A DNA stretch of 64,000 nucleotides from UBA5078 sp963977405 (GTDB lineage Bacteria; Pseudomonadota; Gammaproteobacteria; Pseudomonadales; Pseudohongiellaceae): positions 13,113 to 77,112 of the forward strand of contig CAXBOY010000003.1 of NCBI GenBank assembly GCA_963977405.1, given 5' to 3'. Under the pieces are notes generated by a model. The model was not told the origin of the DNA, searched no databases, and worked only from the letters and a program-made list of their open reading frames with translations. Below are positions 25,018-33,714 of the stretch, piece after piece (positions within the stretch are counted from its first letter, which is position 1; each line of letters begins with the position of its first letter). A program made the position numbers and the translations under genes.

Positions 25018-26493
25018 GTGAAACTTTCAGCTAAAGAGAAAGCGCTATTCATCGTCAGCCTGATGTGTGTGTTTCATCTGACTTATGCGCAGAGCGCCGA
25101 CACCACATCCTCAGAAGAAACGGCATTAGCCGAAGACGTCAACATTCAAGAAGAGCGCGCAGATGAGCCTGAGTATCAGTACGCGCGCATTTTACATATC
25201 GAACCGCCAATCCCCCTTGCCGCGATAGAGAGCGCAGTGGCCGTGGATTTCAGCGCGCAGTTTGCCTCCGCAGAGCAACAAGCCTTAGAGCCAGAGGAGA
25301 GTGTATTCTCCGACCTTAGTCCCGAACAGCAGAACTATCTACAGCGGCTCGAAGACATAGGCGATTTCGATCAGGTACTAGAAGAGCTTGAGATCGAGGG
25401 CGGAGCGTGGAGTGTGCAGATCGCTCAGGAACTTGCAGAACTTGGTGAATTACTACAGGCGCAAGGGAAGTTTGCAGAGTCTATAGATGTACTCGATCGT
25501 GCGGTTCATATAAATCGTGTCAACAGCGGGCTGTTCAGCCCCAATCAGGTGCCGCTGATTAGCAAGGTTGTAGATGCGCATGTTGCACTAGGCCAATGGA
25601 GCGAGGCCGACGATAGGCAACAATATGCGTTTTATGTGCAAACTAGGGCCTACAGTATTAGCGACCCACGCATGATCGACGTTTTCGATAATTTGGCGCG
25701 CTGGAATATTACGACGTTCTACCGTGGTATCGATGAAGACCCGAATCCGCGGCTAGTTCAAACCTATATGTTGTATCGCGCTGCAACTGAGTCGGTAGCG
25801 ACCCATTTTGGAACGCAAGACCCTCGCTATTTACCATTGCTACACAAGGTAGCGGGTGCGGCAGACTTGATGGGGCGCTATTCGTTGCCAGGGGAGTCGA
25901 TCGGTACCCAAATCAATCCTAACTTGCGTATGACGACCCAATTTGCGGGTGGTTCGTTGCAGCCCCAGGGTCGTGGCGACAGTGGCATCGATGCTTTAGA
26001 GGCCATCATTGCCTATTACAACGACCCTAAACTACCTAAAACAGAAGAGAATCTAGTGGCGAGAGCTCGTGCTACTGCGGAACTTGGGGATTGGTATTTA
26101 CTAAGAGACCGACGGCAAGCGGCAACGCGCACGTATGAAGAAGCATACGAGCAACTCTTGAATGTCGAAAATAGTGCTGAACTACTGTCACAAGTCTTTG
26201 GTGAAATAGTCTTTTTGCCTACCTTTACTGCATTCGATGAGCAGCGTAAAGAGGCTTATGGGATTGGACCGGACTCCGGGGCGCGTATGGGCTACGTAGA
26301 TCTGGCTTTCGATGTAAATCAATACGGTAGGCTCAGTAACTTCGAGGTGCTCGCAGTTCAGCCAGAGGATATGACCCGTGCCGACATTCAAGTCATCTCC
26401 TCCATGCGCTCAAAACTTGTGAGACCTAGGATCGGTGAGGATGGCGCGCAGAGCTCGGAGCTAGAGCGTTATCGATTTAATTTCTGGTATTAA
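25018..26493 (+). CDS. Exported TPR protein with TonB-C-like C-terminal domain, first gene of the cluster
   Basis: I do not recognise a named family. The protein begins with a signal peptide (ALFIVSLMCVFHLTYA, cut near AQSAD) if read from GTG 25018; a TTG at 24997 is also in frame and adds seven residues. Residues about 110-240 and 300-400 contain helical pairs of TPR type, for example AQELAELGELLQAQGKFAES and ATAELGDWYLLRDRRQAATR. The last 75 residues (GYVDLAFDVNQYGRLSNFEV, then PRIGEDG) resemble the beta-alpha-beta of TonB C-terminal domains, which contact outer-membrane partners. With a proton-channel gene downstream, a periplasmic adaptor role is my inference. Confidence 0.7.
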   Translation: MKLSAKEKALFIVSLMCVFHLTYAQSADTTSSEETALAEDVNIQEERADEPEYQYARILHIEPPIPLAAIESAVAVDFSAQFASAEQQALEPEESVFSDLSPEQQNYLQRLEDIGDFDQVLEELEIEGGAWSVQIAQELAELGELLQAQGKFAESIDVLDRAVHINRVNSGLFSPNQVPLISKVVDAHVALGQWSEADDRQQYAFYVQTRAYSISDPRMIDVFDNLARWNITTFYRGIDEDPNPRLVQTYMLYRAATESVATHFGTQDPRYLPLLHKVAGAADLMGRYSLPGESIGTQINPNLRMTTQFAGGSLQPQGRGDSGIDALEAIIAYYNDPKLPKTEENLVARARATAELGDWYLLRDRRQAATRTYEEAYEQLLNVENSAELLSQVFGEIVFLPTFTAFDEQRKEAYGIGPDSGARMGYVDLAFDVNQYGRLSNFEVLAVQPEDMTRADIQVISSMRSKLVRPRIGEDGAQSSELERYRFNFWY

Positions 26494-26607
26494 TAAATCT
26501 TTCGATTCTACGGTCTAACAGACATACTAATCGACCGCATCTGTATCGAGGTCGACGCAAGGCCTAGCACCAAATTAGTGCGATATTATGTAAGAGGATG
26601 AAGCCAA

Positions 26608-27651
26608 ATGAAAAAGTCACCAGTCACAAATATGCTTCTGATAGGTGCGGCATCTTTGCTTTTGGCAGCCTGTGAGTCTACTAGCCAACAATCTTCACAG
26701 AGCTCGATGCCGTCTATGCCGTCTAGCTCGTCATCATCTTCGAGTTCTAGTTCGCCTTCTAGCCCTAGTTCATCGTCGAGCTCGCCCTCATCCCCGAGCC
26801 CGTCTAGCTCTTCAAGCTCGTCCGCTTCTAGCTCCTCGTCTAGTTCATCGTCGAGCTCCTCTAGTTCGAGTAGAGGGGATAGCAGCTCTACGGCGTCTGC
26901 TTCGAGTAGTTCTAGATCGTCATCGTCCCCTGGCGCCCCAGCGCCACAGTCTGGTCGAGATAGCGCCAGCGACACCCAGAGCGGACAAGCATCAAACAAT
27001 TCCGCAGGGTCGCAGTCAGCAAGCGGTGCGTCTACCAATGGCACAGGACAAGATGCTGGCACGAACGGCGCCAGCGCCGCGCAAGGTAGCGGCACGCGTA
27101 GCACAGGTGCCGGTACTGGCACAGCACAAACTGGCAGCAGCCAAACCGGAGGCGCAGCTGGCTCGGGTAATTACAGTCTCGATAATCTCCCTGGAGGTCT
27201 TGGCGATGGCGGCACAGGTCCGCAAACCACAGCCGAGCGTGCGGCTGTCCTCAATGGCGCCTTGACGCGTGGGTATGAAGATTTCGATGGTGTAATTCTG
27301 GCCGAGCGTGCTCGAGCGCAGGCTCAAGCGAATGCGGCGCGTAACACAGAGATTCCTGGTGATTCCGGCGGTGGCGCGTCTTCGGGCAGCGGAAACGGCG
27401 GGCAGCCAATTATTGTATCAAGCCGAGCCAACGGCCCAGATGGAGCGCAGCAAGGCTCTCCTGGCGTAGGCGGCGGGGCTTCATCCAGACAAGAAGAACA
27501 AACATTTCCACCACCTGAGGACATCCCTAGCGGCCGAGACGACGACATTGTTGCCCGTCAGTTACGTGAAGCCGCTATGCGTGAGCCGGACCCAGAGCTG
27601 CGAGAGGCGCTTTGGGATGAATATCGCAAATATACAGGTACAGGCAATTAA
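26608..27651 (+). CDS. Lipoprotein with long poly-serine tract
   Basis: The 347-residue protein has a lipoprotein signal (LLIGAASLLLAAC, Cys22) with Glu at +2, which predicts sorting to the outer membrane under the Lol rule. Residues about 30-110 are nearly all serine, with a few prolines and an Ala or Arg break. They are followed by a Gly/Ser/Thr/Gln-rich disordered region to about 190. The only likely ordered part is the C-terminus (about 195-347: ERAAVLNGALTRGYEDFDGV, ARAQAQANAARNTE, and a charged tail AMREPDPELREALWDEYRKY). The Ser codons mix TCN and AGY forms, so the tract is selected as protein rather than being a simple DNA repeat. It ends two bases before the next gene. Function unknown. 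Confidence 0.75.
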   Translation: MKKSPVTNMLLIGAASLLLAACESTSQQSSQSSMPSMPSSSSSSSSSSSPSSPSSSSSSPSSPSPSSSSSSSASSSSSSSSSSSSSSSRGDSSSTASASSSSRSSSSPGAPAPQSGRDSASDTQSGQASNNSAGSQSASGASTNGTGQDAGTNGASAAQGSGTRSTGAGTGTAQTGSSQTGGAAGSGNYSLDNLPGGLGDGGTGPQTTAERAAVLNGALTRGYEDFDGVILAERARAQAQANAARNTEIPGDSGGGASSGSGNGGQPIIVSSRANGPDGAQQGSPGVGGGASSRQEEQTFPPPEDIPSGRDDDIVARQLREAAMREPDPELREALWDEYRKYTGTGN

Positions 27652-27653
27652 TT

Positions 27654-28835
27654 ATGTTTCTTAAAGCAGTGAAGATAGCGCTAGTTGCGGGGCTGAGTAT
27701 CACCATGCTGGCCTGCGCAACAACTTCCGTTAAGTCGACTGAATATGTACAGATCGTGCAAGACACAACGCCAATCTCCGAAGATCTCTTGATGGATGTG
27801 GGTGTTACCGTATTCGATCCGGGTATCGATGAGATCGACCGTAAAGAAGAGGAGCGAGTAAGCCCAGAGATCCGTAATGCTGAGGCGCGGTATGCGCCCT
27901 TCATGCTTGCAGAGACTCTGCAGAGATCGGGCAATTGGGGAGTGGTGCGGGTGCTACCGAACGAGACCAGCACGATGGATGTCTACTTGCATGGTCAGAT
28001 ACTACAATCTGACGGCGAAGGCATGATCATCAAGGTTACTGTGCGCGACTCAACTGGTTTGCTCTGGTACACAAAAGAGTATGAGGAGCACATCAGCAAG
28101 TTCAGCTATGAGGCCACGCAACGACAAGCCAACGACCCATTCCAGGTCATTTATAATAATATTGCGAACGATTTGTTGGCATGGCGTAAGGCCAATTTAT
28201 CCGATCAGAGAATTGCGCGTATCCGTGCAATCTCCGAGCTGCAGTTCGCGCGTAATTTTGCCCCCGAGATATTCAATGAATATTTGAGCGTCAATAATCG
28301 TGGCATCACCGAAATTGTACGTTTGCCTGCGGATAATGACCCCTCTTTAACGCGTATTCGCGAGATTCGACAGCGCGATAATCTGTTCGTGGATACCGTG
28401 CAGGAGTACTACGCCAACTACGCTCGCCAGATGCGAGTGCCCTACGACTCATGGCGCGAACAAAGTTATGAGGCCACTATGGAGTTGGACCAACTCGAAG
28501 CCTCAGCGCGTCGCCGCATGTTAGCAGGGACTATGGCTATCGTCGGGGGTATTGCTGCAGCGACCAGTAACAATGGCGCGGTGCGCACAGGCAGTCTGGT
28601 TGGAGTAGGCGCAGGTGCCTATATGATAAAGAGTGGTTTTGATAAGCGCGCTGAGGCCGAGATTCACATCGCGGCCCTTCAGGAGCTTGGTGAATCACTA
28701 GAATCCGAAGTTGCACCTAAAATGATCGACCTAGACGATCGTACCGTTATGCTTACGGGAACTGTTGAGGAGCAATACAGCCAATGGCGTGAGATTCTCG
28801 TCGAATTGTATGAGGAAGAAACTGGCGGCATCTGA
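27654..28835 (+). CDS. Lipoprotein with glycine-rich hydrophobic segment, unknown family
   Basis: A 393-residue lipoprotein with lipobox MLAC at Cys21 and Ala at +2, so probably outer membrane. The first domain (about 25-180) has strands such as VYLHGQILQSDGEGMIIKVT and TGLLWYTKEYEEHI. These suggest an alpha/beta fold like those of envelope lipoproteins that assemble in rings, but I cannot name it. Near residue 285-320 lies MLAGTMAIVGGIAAATSNN followed by GSLVGVGAGAYMIKSGF, a glycine-zipper-like stretch that could enter a membrane or oligomerise. The gene starts two bases after the Ser-rich lipoprotein gene, so they are coupled. Confidence 0.7.
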   Translation: MFLKAVKIALVAGLSITMLACATTSVKSTEYVQIVQDTTPISEDLLMDVGVTVFDPGIDEIDRKEEERVSPEIRNAEARYAPFMLAETLQRSGNWGVVRVLPNETSTMDVYLHGQILQSDGEGMIIKVTVRDSTGLLWYTKEYEEHISKFSYEATQRQANDPFQVIYNNIANDLLAWRKANLSDQRIARIRAISELQFARNFAPEIFNEYLSVNNRGITEIVRLPADNDPSLTRIREIRQRDNLFVDTVQEYYANYARQMRVPYDSWREQSYEATMELDQLEASARRRMLAGTMAIVGGIAAATSNNGAVRTGSLVGVGAGAYMIKSGFDKRAEAEIHIAALQELGESLESEVAPKMIDLDDRTVMLTGTVEEQYSQWREILVELYEEETGGI

Positions 28836-28903
28836 ATGAGGGTAACGGGGGGGCAAGCTCGCGCCGCCCTTTAGTAGAAACCTTCGATGCTGAGGTAGGA
28901 GTT

Positions 28904-30442
28904 ATGGACGAGAACGAATTGAAACGAAAGGACCAATCTCCATTAGAATCTTGGTCGACGCAAACTAATCCTAGTAGTAGGACGATAGCGGCCCGCACCG
29001 GCCCTTCACCGGTGGTATGGCTAATGCTTGGGGTTTTAGGCCTCATTGCCCTCGCAGTGATTTTCGTGCTCCCCGGCGTCGTCGAGGACTACGAGTTGCC
29101 CTTTACTCCGCGTGCGGAAGTTATCGAAACTAATATCCCAAATTCGGCAAGGCTCCCTGCAACAGCCGCAATCTCCCCTTTCGAAGAGGCTCAACGTGCG
29201 AAGCAACGCCAAGAGGCGCAAGCCGTGTTGTCGAGCTTGCTGGAGCGACAGGCGGCGCTGGAAGAGTTGGAAGTTGCAACTTGGGCGGAGCAGGAATATG
29301 GCGAGGCTTTGGAGTTCGCGAAGTTAGGCGACGAATCCTATCGCGGGCAAGCGTTCCTTGAGGCGACAACGCAGTATGAGAGCGCCGATCGCGCACTCGA
29401 GCAGCTTCAATCAATGGCTCCGGAGGTGTTTGCTACTGCACTAGAGCAGGGGCAGCAAGCCCTAGTCGATGGCGATGCTGCACTCGCTACGGAACGATTT
29501 ACGCTGGCACTTGTACTCGAGCCTGAGGATGCCGGCGCTCGCGACGGTCTGCGTCGTGCAGGAAGCTTGGAAGAGGTTGAGCGGCTGCTGAGCGAGACTG
29601 AAGACTTGCGAGACGCGAACCGGCTGGATGAGGCTCTGGCAACTGCGCAACGTGCGGTAGCGCTCGATGGCGCACATGAACAGGCTCGCTCAGTGGTGAG
29701 CAGTATCCGTACACAAATTGCTGACAATGCCTTTACGCGGGTAATGTCGGAGGGCTTCAGTGCTTTGCAAGCGGGCGAGTCCGAGTCTGCGATTGCCGCT
29801 TTTGAACGCGCTTTGGCAATGCGTCCTAATTCTACACAGGCGCAAGAGGCCATTACGCAAACTAAGGATCAATTGGCAGTCACGCAGATCAACCTGCATC
29901 GCAGCGCCGCAGAGCGCTATGAGCTACAGGAGCAATGGGCGGCCGCGGTTCGCGAGTATGACCAAGCGCTAAGCATCGATGCTAATCTCGTGTTCGCCAT
30001 CGATGGTAAAGACTACGCGCAGAAACGCGCCCAATTGGATAGCCTTTTGAGCAATGCGATTGAGCAACCCGAGCGATTAGCTGATACCGCAGTCTATGAA
30101 CAGGTCGTGCAGGTCTATTACACCGGCCGCAACCTAGGTGCAGAGGGTGCGCGACTCGAGGAGCAACTGGATGAACTGGAAGCGCTGCTAGACAAGGCCC
30201 AGGTGCCAGTACAGGTGCAGTTAGTCTCTGACAATGAAACCATCGTCACGCTATATCAGGTTGGGGAACTCGGTAAATTCACACAGCAGGTACTTAGCCT
30301 AAAACCGGGCAAGTATGTGGCTGTAGGCACGCGGCCTGGATATCGAGATGTGCGAGAAGAGTTTGAAGTAGGATTTGGTAATAGCAGCGCTCCCGTCACG
30401 GTCGCGTGTACGGACGAAATTGTTGCAGTGAACAGGCGCTGA
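28904..30442 (+). CDS. Membrane-anchored TPR protein with C-terminal PEGA-like domain
   Basis: The 512-residue protein has a short cytosolic N-terminus and one membrane helix at about 37-60 (VVWLMLGVLGLIALAVIFVL). A long periplasmic part follows. Residues about 85-400 are helical with TPR-type repeats; clear units include AFLEATTQYESADRALEQL, GDAALATERFTLALVLEPED, NRLDEALATAQRAVALDGAH, ESESAIAAFERALAMRPNS and WAAAVREYDQALSIDANL. The C-terminal 80 residues (VPVQVQLVSDNETIVTLYQV, LKPGKYVAVGTRPGYRDVRE) look like a PEGA-type beta domain, as in the next gene product. A scaffold role is likely. A good Shine-Dalgarno (AGGTAGGAG) precedes the ATG. Confidence 0.72.
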   Translation: MDENELKRKDQSPLESWSTQTNPSSRTIAARTGPSPVVWLMLGVLGLIALAVIFVLPGVVEDYELPFTPRAEVIETNIPNSARLPATAAISPFEEAQRAKQRQEAQAVLSSLLERQAALEELEVATWAEQEYGEALEFAKLGDESYRGQAFLEATTQYESADRALEQLQSMAPEVFATALEQGQQALVDGDAALATERFTLALVLEPEDAGARDGLRRAGSLEEVERLLSETEDLRDANRLDEALATAQRAVALDGAHEQARSVVSSIRTQIADNAFTRVMSEGFSALQAGESESAIAAFERALAMRPNSTQAQEAITQTKDQLAVTQINLHRSAAERYELQEQWAAAVREYDQALSIDANLVFAIDGKDYAQKRAQLDSLLSNAIEQPERLADTAVYEQVVQVYYTGRNLGAEGARLEEQLDELEALLDKAQVPVQVQLVSDNETIVTLYQVGELGKFTQQVLSLKPGKYVAVGTRPGYRDVREEFEVGFGNSSAPVTVACTDEIVAVNRR

Positions 30443-30447
30443 AGCTC

Positions 30448-32565
30448 ATGCAGGAAAATAAGTCAGAAAATACCCCGGAACATGGCGAAACTATCGCCGC
30501 CAGTACACAGTTCGACCCGATAACTCCTATCGATTTCTCGCCCCCAGACGCGCAGCAGAAAAAGGCAGGGTTTAAACCGCGCTGGCCACACTTCCTAATC
30601 GCGGCTTTCTTAATGGTAGCGGGGATATCTGGCTGGTTCGTGCTCACTGCAAAGTCGGTGTCGATTCAAGCGAGTCCAATTAGTGCCACTGTCGAGGTGC
30701 TCTCAGGCTTTCATGTGCGGCTTGGGCAGCGCTATCTCATGCGCCCAGGTGAGTTCGAGATTCGCGTCAGTCAAGAAGGCTACTATGACGACGCCCGCAC
30801 ACTGTTGGTCACCGACGTCCAGGCTCAGGACTTCCCAATTGAATTGCGGGAGTTGCCCGGAATAGTGAGTTTCTCTGTTACGGGCGCCTCAGGCGAGTTG
30901 AGCGGCGCAATGGTGAGCTTGGGCGATGTCCCTCTTGGGCGGACTCCGCTGCGTGATATCGAGATAGATCCGGGGGAATATGTGCTCAACGTATCGGCCG
31001 ATCGTTATCAGCCTAGCACCCAAGTCATTACCGTTGCGGGCCGACAGATTGAAAGCGAATTCGACGTTGATCTTGCGCCTGCATGGGCCCAAATCAGCTT
31101 TAGCAGCACGCCACCAGGAGCCGAAATTATGGTCGACGGGCAGGTGCTAGGGCTGACCCCTTATACTGCAGAAGTACTTGAAGGTGAGCACGAACTAACC
31201 TTGAAGTTAGCTTCTCATAAGGCTTGGCAGGATGACCTCAGCGTTGTTGCTGGGCGCGACCTCCAGATTCCCGCAGTAGTCCTAGAGCGTGCGGACGGAC
31301 TCGTGTTCATTCGCTCACAGCCTAGTGGTGCCAACGTCACCATCAATGGCGAGTTCCGCGGACAGACTCCTGTAGAGGTGGCATTGCCGCCAGGGCGTGC
31401 TCATGAGTTGACCCTTTTCCGCAGCGGTTTCAACGCGGCTAGTCGGCGTATCGAGACGCGCCCGAATGAAGAGCAGGACATTACAGTGCCACTGGTTCCA
31501 ATTACGTCCACGGTGCAGATCATCGCGTCGCCAAGTGACGCGGAGCTGTATGTAGACGGCGAGTTCAAGGGTGTTGCTAATCAGACACTGGAATTGATTG
31601 CGGCTAGCCAAATCATTGAGATTCGGCAAGAAGGCTACGTACCCTATACCGGCAGTTTTACCTCGCGGCCGGGTTTGGAGCAGGAACTTCGTGTCAATCT
31701 GCAGTCATTGGAAGCGGCGCGCTTAGAGGCGATACAGCCTGTGATTACAACGGTGGCAGGTCAGTCACTCACCCTGCTCTATCCTGGCCAGTTCACTATG
31801 GGTGCTTCGCGCCGTGAACCCGGTCGTCGCGCCAATGAGGATCTGCGGGAGGTGCGTCTAGAGCGGCCCTTCTACCTATCTTCGAATGAGGTCAGTAATG
31901 CCCAATTTAAGCGCTTCCGTCCCGATCACTCTTCGGGAGTTCTGCAGGGACGTACCTTAGACTTAGACAACCAACCAGTCATCCAAGTGACTTGGACAGA
32001 TGCAGCGCTGTACTGCAATTGGTTGAGTGCACAGGAAGGGTTACCACTATTCTATGAAGTTGAAGGTGACGAGGTGGTGGGCTTTAACCCCGAGTCTACA
32101 GGTTACCGTATGCCGACCGAGGCGGAATGGGAATGGGCTGCGCGAACTGACGGTAATGGCAATACTTTGCGCTATCCATGGGGTGAGCAAATGCCACCTC
32201 CTGAAGGCGCCGGCAATTTCGCAGACAACTCTGTGCGGGGATTCATGGGGGCGTTTATTTCAGGATACGACGACACCTTCATGGGAACCGCTCCTGTGGG
32301 CCAGTTCCCAGTGAACAGTCATGGTATGTACGACATGGCGGGCAATGTTTCGGAGTGGGTGCATGACTATTACGGCACAATGATTACACTTGGCACTTCG
32401 GTAGAAATAGACCCTATGGGAACTGAGTCGGGTGCCTATCACACCATCAAAGGTTCCAGTTGGGCACATAGCGGTATAACGGAGTTGCGACTATCCTATC
32501 GAGACTTCGGTGATACCGCTCGCAACGATCTCGGTTTCCGTATTGCGCGTTACCTTGAGGAATAA
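30448..32565 (+). CDS. Membrane-anchored protein with five PEGA repeats and a SUMF1/FGE-like domain
   Basis: I start at ATG 30448, five bases after the preceding stop, giving 705 residues. A membrane helix spans about 48-67. Five PEGA-type beta repeats follow at about 70-112, 138-190, 213-262, 283-332 and 353-402; the third reads PPGAEIMVDGQVLGLTPYT. Residues 441-703 form a SUMF1/formylglycine-generating-enzyme-type domain: GQFTMGASRREPGR, FYLSSNEVSNAQFKRF, VTWTDAALYCNWLSAQEG, YRMPTEAEWEWAAR, HGMYDMAGNVSEWVHDYYG and DLGFRIAR. The copper-binding cysteine pair of true formylglycine-generating enzymes is missing (the segment reads KGSSWAHSGITELRLSYRDF). It therefore probably serves as a binding fold or another activity in the periplasm. 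Confidence 0.85.
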   Translation: MQENKSENTPEHGETIAASTQFDPITPIDFSPPDAQQKKAGFKPRWPHFLIAAFLMVAGISGWFVLTAKSVSIQASPISATVEVLSGFHVRLGQRYLMRPGEFEIRVSQEGYYDDARTLLVTDVQAQDFPIELRELPGIVSFSVTGASGELSGAMVSLGDVPLGRTPLRDIEIDPGEYVLNVSADRYQPSTQVITVAGRQIESEFDVDLAPAWAQISFSSTPPGAEIMVDGQVLGLTPYTAEVLEGEHELTLKLASHKAWQDDLSVVAGRDLQIPAVVLERADGLVFIRSQPSGANVTINGEFRGQTPVEVALPPGRAHELTLFRSGFNAASRRIETRPNEEQDITVPLVPITSTVQIIASPSDAELYVDGEFKGVANQTLELIAASQIIEIRQEGYVPYTGSFTSRPGLEQELRVNLQSLEAARLEAIQPVITTVAGQSLTLLYPGQFTMGASRREPGRRANEDLREVRLERPFYLSSNEVSNAQFKRFRPDHSSGVLQGRTLDLDNQPVIQVTWTDAALYCNWLSAQEGLPLFYEVEGDEVVGFNPESTGYRMPTEAEWEWAARTDGNGNTLRYPWGEQMPPPEGAGNFADNSVRGFMGAFISGYDDTFMGTAPVGQFPVNSHGMYDMAGNVSEWVHDYYGTMITLGTSVEIDPMGTESGAYHTIKGSSWAHSGITELRLSYRDFGDTARNDLGFRIARYLEE

Positions 32566-32569
32566 CCCG

Positions 32570-32857
32570 ATGAACAAACTACTAGCTAGGCTCTGCATAA
32601 CACTAATGATTTCGATCTTCAGTGCATTAACGGTCGCGCAGTCCGCCACCGACGCTGCTCAAGGGCAAGACGCTGTTAACGAAGCTGCTTCCGATGAGGA
32701 TCAAGAGGAGCTCGCAGATGCTGCGCAGGCCGAACAGGACTCATCTAGTCAAGATGTTGCGCAAGTCGAGGCTGAAGAGGAAGACTCATCAGGTCGCTTT
32801 ATCCCCACCGAGCAATTATCGCAAGATTTAGGGGCATCGTTTCCAGTCGATATTTAA
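32570..32857 (+). CDS. Small exported acidic protein
   Basis: A 95-residue product starting at ATG 32570, four bases past the previous stop. Residues 1-23 are a signal peptide (CITLMISIFSALTVAQS). The mature chain is short and strongly acidic, rich in Asp, Glu, Gln and Ala (AVNEAASDEDQEELADAAQA), and ends in RFIPTEQLSQDLGASFPVDI, the only part likely to adopt a fixed fold. I know no family. The acidic linker with a conserved-looking C-terminal peptide suggests a small periplasmic partner of the channel protein encoded 41 bases downstream; that is inference. Confidence 0.6.
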   Translation: MNKLLARLCITLMISIFSALTVAQSATDAAQGQDAVNEAASDEDQEELADAAQAEQDSSSQDVAQVEAEEEDSSGRFIPTEQLSQDLGASFPVDI

Positions 32858-32898
32858 ACGTGCCGTGTACACCTTTTAGAAAAAATAAGGGCCAATGA

Positions 32899-33714
32899 AT
32901 GAAGCAGAACTACCTCTCCGAAGTCATTTATCAGATCTTTGCCTTGATCGTAGTCGTGATTCTAGTGCACGCGACATATGTTGCAGTCATTAGACCGAAT
33001 GCCGATTTCATTCAGCAGCAACAAACGGCACTGCAGGAGGCGGATGAGAGCTACGTAGCCGAGCGCTCTTTGTACATTATTCTGCGAGATATAGAGCAAG
33101 AGACCTGTATTATTCTGATGCTTTGGGCGCTGACGCTGATCGGCATGAAGACGCGGCGCACTATGCAAGAGCGTAAACTACTAGACCGCGAGTTATTGCA
33201 GGTGTCCGATGGCATTAGTATTTTACCCGATGATGCGCGGCACTTTGCGAGGCCGGTGCAAGCCCTACCCGACAACGAGAGATACTATCTTCTGCCACGC
33301 GCTCTACTAGCCGGGCTACATCGTTTCGGTAGCACCCGCAGCATTCAGGATGCCTCCGATACCATCAAGGACATCTGCAACGGCGAGTCGGACCGACTGG
33401 ATAGTGAGTTGAGCATTGTGCGCTACATCGCTTGGGCGATCCCCTCGATAGGCTTCATTGGTACTGTGCGCGGTATCGGCGCTGCACTTAGCCAAGCGCA
33501 CCAAGCTGTAAGTGGCGATATTCTCGGTGTGACAGTGAGCCTAGGTGTAGCCTTCAATTCTACCTTCGTGGCGCTTGTTACCAGTATTCTCCTAATGTTC
33601 TTACTGCATCAATTGTTGTTGTTGCAAGACCGCTTAGTGTTGGATACGCAGGCATATTGCGATGAACACCTGCTGCGCTACCTGCAAGTGCCTGAGAAGG
33701 ATGCGTTGGAATGA
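32899..33714 (+). CDS. MotA/TolQ/ExbB-family proton channel protein
   Basis: The 271-residue inner-membrane protein has helices at about 11-31, 69-84, 174-195 and 208-242. The last two carry the family core: IPSIGFIGTVRGIG at 181-193 (the P-x-x-G-x-x-G-T-V-x-G signature) and GVTVSLGVAFNSTFVALVTS at 210-229, with Thr222 and neighbouring small residues lining the ion path in relatives. Such proteins form pentamers around a dimer of an ExbD/TolR/MotB protein and drive it with protons or sodium. The cytosolic loop (about 85-170) is larger than in ExbB. No separate exbD gene is present; the two VWA proteins encoded downstream supply the candidate partner helices. It overlaps the next gene by four bases. 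Confidence 0.85.
   Translation: MKQNYLSEVIYQIFALIVVVILVHATYVAVIRPNADFIQQQQTALQEADESYVAERSLYIILRDIEQETCIILMLWALTLIGMKTRRTMQERKLLDRELLQVSDGISILPDDARHFARPVQALPDNERYYLLPRALLAGLHRFGSTRSIQDASDTIKDICNGESDRLDSELSIVRYIAWAIPSIGFIGTVRGIGAALSQAHQAVSGDILGVTVSLGVAFNSTFVALVTSILLMFLLHQLLLLQDRLVLDTQAYCDEHLLRYLQVPEKDALE

Noticed and set aside
26868..26880. RGD tripeptide in the Ser-rich lipoprotein
   Set aside because: A three-residue match in disordered sequence is expected by chance and does not show host-cell adhesion.
26690..26890. Repetitive look of the Ser tract as a CRISPR or tandem-repeat array
   Set aside because: No unit of fixed length recurs and there are no spacers; synonymous codons are mixed, so it is a protein low-complexity tract.
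26586..27122. 178-codon minus-strand frame rich in Asp, Glu and Leu opposite the poly-Ser lipoprotein gene
   Set aside because: It is the mirror of the Ser-rich codons (TCG, AGC and relatives read backwards); the plus strand has a signal peptide, lipobox and operon context.
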